From IMG/VR virus record IMGVR_UViG_3300034104_001672, positions 1 through 25,859 of that record: a DNA stretch of 25,859 nt. The stretch is one strand, 5' to 3'. The position numbers and the translations under genes are program-made. The stretch comes from a virus. This document shows positions 24,018-25,859 of the stretch, in pieces (position 1 is the first letter of the stretch; the number at the start of each line of letters is the position of its first letter). The notes beneath the pieces are model-generated. The model was not told the origin of the DNA. It saw only the letters and a list, made by a program, of their open reading frames with translations, and searched no databases.

Positions 24018-25859
24018 TTACTTCTTCTTGTTATCTTTAACATCATACTTATTCTTGTTCACTCTAGCTATTTCTAATTGTTTATTAGCAATCTCTCTTT
24101 GTGAAGCAAGCTTTTCTCTTTCAATAGATAACTTATCCATGTTAATAGCTTTCTGAGTACTGGCAGATTCTTTCTTTAAGTCCATTTGTTGCTGAAACTC
24201 CTCACTCTTACGGATATCTTTAATAGCATCTTGATAATCAGATTGTTGATTCTGATTAATATCTACAGTAGATCCATAACCAGCAGCCCTAATTTCAGCA
24301 ATAACAATATCATTCTGTCTATTCTTCTCATTCTCTTCAGCTTCAAACTGCATCTTCATCATAGCCTCTTGATTCTTAGCTTGTAAAGCCTGCTCTTGCA
24401 TAGCTTGTTGTTGTTGCATTTCCTGCTGACGTTGAGCTTGTTGTTTCTCATCAGAAGATTTAAGGATGTGAGATACTTCTGCAATAGACTCAGCCTTCAT
24501 GATATTACCTAAATCATAAATAGAGGCACCTGCGGTGTTGTTTGTGATAGCCAATTGCTTTAACTGCTCCAGAGTAGCTCTGTGATTAGTTTTGGTCGTA
24601 CAGAAGATATTAAAGTCTCTAAGCAATAAGTCAGTACCATTCATCTCAAAGTTAACCTTCTCATCAGTAGAGGTAATATACTGTAATCTGATAGATGGTT
24701 TAGTTGACTGATAGAACTGGGCTAAGTCTGTACGCATCTGATGTACACGAGGCATTAAGTAATCACAGTGATTAATAAAGTATGTCTCTGTCTGTGCATA
24801 AGAGTTTGATACAGCAATTCTTACACCAGTAGCTGTTGCTTGCTCTACTTGTTCTCCAAGACGCTGTGGTGTAATACCTATTACCTCAAATGCTTGCTGC
24901 TTAAAGTAGTTAGCCAATTGAGTTCTAGACATCAAACGCTGTGTCTGTTCTAAGTTTAATACCTGATAGTGTTGAAAGTTAAGAGCATTCTCAGTGTTAG
25001 TGATAGATGTATCCAATGGTAACATCTGGAAGTTCTTCATTGCAACGTAGGCTTTTGCTAAGTTGTTCTTTCCCCAATCTTCTCCCAATGAGTGTCTAGG
25101 TAAAGCATTCTGATCTAACATGATCACAGTACCTAATTCATCTACAAGAATATCAGCAATTTGGTTATTTACAATGTTATAACCAATCTGGTAAGGCTTC
25201 ATTAAATCTACTAAAGATGTAGACTTAGTGTTTCTATCTGAGAATACAGATCCTTCTACTGGTAATTTACAACCGTACAATGTAGAATCTCCTTTAAATT
25301 GGAAAGGTACTCGTCCTGGTTTAGAACGATTAATACCTAAGTAAATAGGATTAATACCACTTGCATTGTTGTTCATCCCAAAATATGCAGGGTAGTTAGG
25401 CCCAATTTTTACTCCACCCCATACCTCATTAATCCAAATCCAATCAATATGTTCTCCTGCAATTAAGTTCTCTTTAGTTTTATTCTTAAGTACACTTGTA
25501 TCATAGATAGGTTTTTGAGTAATAGCATATGACTCATCTACCACATCTTGCATAACTTGTCCGGTCTCATCAATCTTAATTAAATGTCCAACTTTACGCT
25601 GTGACTTCCAATAGATATGAGCTACACGTAACATATCTGTATTCTGATAATCTGTATAATCTTCAGATTCAGACATGATATAACTAACTATATCATTACC
25701 AGCAGTACTATTTTGCTCCCATACAGACATAAACTGACGGTATTGTAATGATGGCATGTTAGTATTCCATTCATGAGACTTAGTAGCATCATAGTAAGAA
25801 CCATCATTTTGCATTCCTTGCAATGGATATCCTGCTGCTCTTGTTGGATAAATAGCTTC
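24018..25859 (-). CDS. Portal protein, 5' end cut by window edge
   Basis: The frame is open to the right edge: before the TTG at 25823 it reads EAIYPTRAAGYP with no stop, so the true start lies outside. About 613 residues are visible. Portal-like segments include IADILVDELGTVIMLDQNAL, then ARHSLGEDWG-type sequence, FEVIGITPQRLGEQVEQATA and VSNSYAQTETYFINHCDYLM, which resemble crAss-like portals as I remember them. The portal forms the dodecameric vertex through which DNA enters and leaves. The C-terminal 150 residues are a Gln-rich helical tail (DEKQQAQRQQEMQQQQAMQE to KLASQREIANKQLEIARVNK), probably a coiled coil or barrel extension into the head. A terminase gene would be expected upstream, outside the window. 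Confidence 0.82.
   Translation of the reverse strand, partial: EAIYPTRAAGYPLQGMQNDGSYYDATKSHEWNTNMPSLQYRQFMSVWEQNSTAGNDIVSYIMSESEDYTDYQNTDMLRVAHIYWKSQRKVGHLIKIDETGQVMQDVVDESYAITQKPIYDTSVLKNKTKENLIAGEHIDWIWINEVWGGVKIGPNYPAYFGMNNNASGINPIYLGINRSKPGRVPFQFKGDSTLYGCKLPVEGSVFSDRNTKSTSLVDLMKPYQIGYNIVNNQIADILVDELGTVIMLDQNALPRHSLGEDWGKNNLAKAYVAMKNFQMLPLDTSITNTENALNFQHYQVLNLEQTQRLMSRTQLANYFKQQAFEVIGITPQRLGEQVEQATATGVRIAVSNSYAQTETYFINHCDYLMPRVHQMRTDLAQFYQSTKPSIRLQYITSTDEKVNFEMNGTDLLLRDFNIFCTTKTNHRATLEQLKQLAITNNTAGASIYDLGNIMKAESIAEVSHILKSSDEKQQAQRQQEMQQQQAMQEQALQAKNQEAMMKMQFEAEENEKNRQNDIVIAEIRAAGYGSTVDINQNQQSDYQDAIKDIRKSEEFQQQMDLKKESASTQKAINMDKLSIEREKLASQREIANKQLEIARVNKNKYDVKDNKKK

Noticed and set aside
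25821-25823. TTG at 25823 as the portal start
   Set aside because: The frame continues open to the window edge with sensible residues upstream, so the gene is simply truncated.

Overview
The window is a late (virion-structure) gene block of a tailed double-stranded DNA phage, and every gene I accept is on the minus strand, so transcription runs from high to low coordinates. The sequence is AT-rich. Start codons follow A-rich leaders with no clear Shine-Dalgarno motif, the style of Bacteroidota and their phages, so a Bacteroidota host is the best inference. The portal, the putative connector and the 182-residue protein resemble what I remember of crAss-like and other Bacteroidota phage families. 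That lineage call is inference, because no terminase or polymerase lies in the window.

Head and connector region (25859 to about 18292, in transcription order): a portal protein cut by the window edge, with a long Gln-rich helical C-terminus; a putative scaffold; the probable major capsid protein; a small probable decoration or head-fibre protein; a 337-residue protein of unknown function; a putative head-tail connector; and a 134-residue helical protein with a Dps/ferritin-like pattern of possible metal ligands. Several spacers here carry GC-rich hairpins.

Tail region (18240 to 13655): a 526-residue virion protein, possibly the main tail protein, carries a nested insertion of beta-rich repeats and is followed by the clearest intrinsic terminator in the window. 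Next come four closely packed small genes, three of them Cys-containing, including a 42-residue zinc-ribbon-like protein. A 477-residue fibre or adaptor protein ends this unit at a second clear terminator.

Fibre region (13634 to 1): three very large fibre proteins of 1232, 1280 and 1524 residues share repeat cassettes. The last two end in peptidase S74 intramolecular chaperone domains; the first has a different C-terminal domain. A free-standing GIY-YIG homing endonuclease sits before the pair of S74 fibres and another sits after it. Each endonuclease gene ends 3 to 6 nt before the next structural start codon. The last gene, of unknown function, is cut by the left edge.

The arrangement fits ordered late expression of head, neck, tail and host-recognition parts. 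The fibre end looks like a recombination-prone region where repeat sharing and homing nucleases meet. No spacer exceeds about 110 nt, and I saw no tRNA, rRNA, CRISPR array or integrase.
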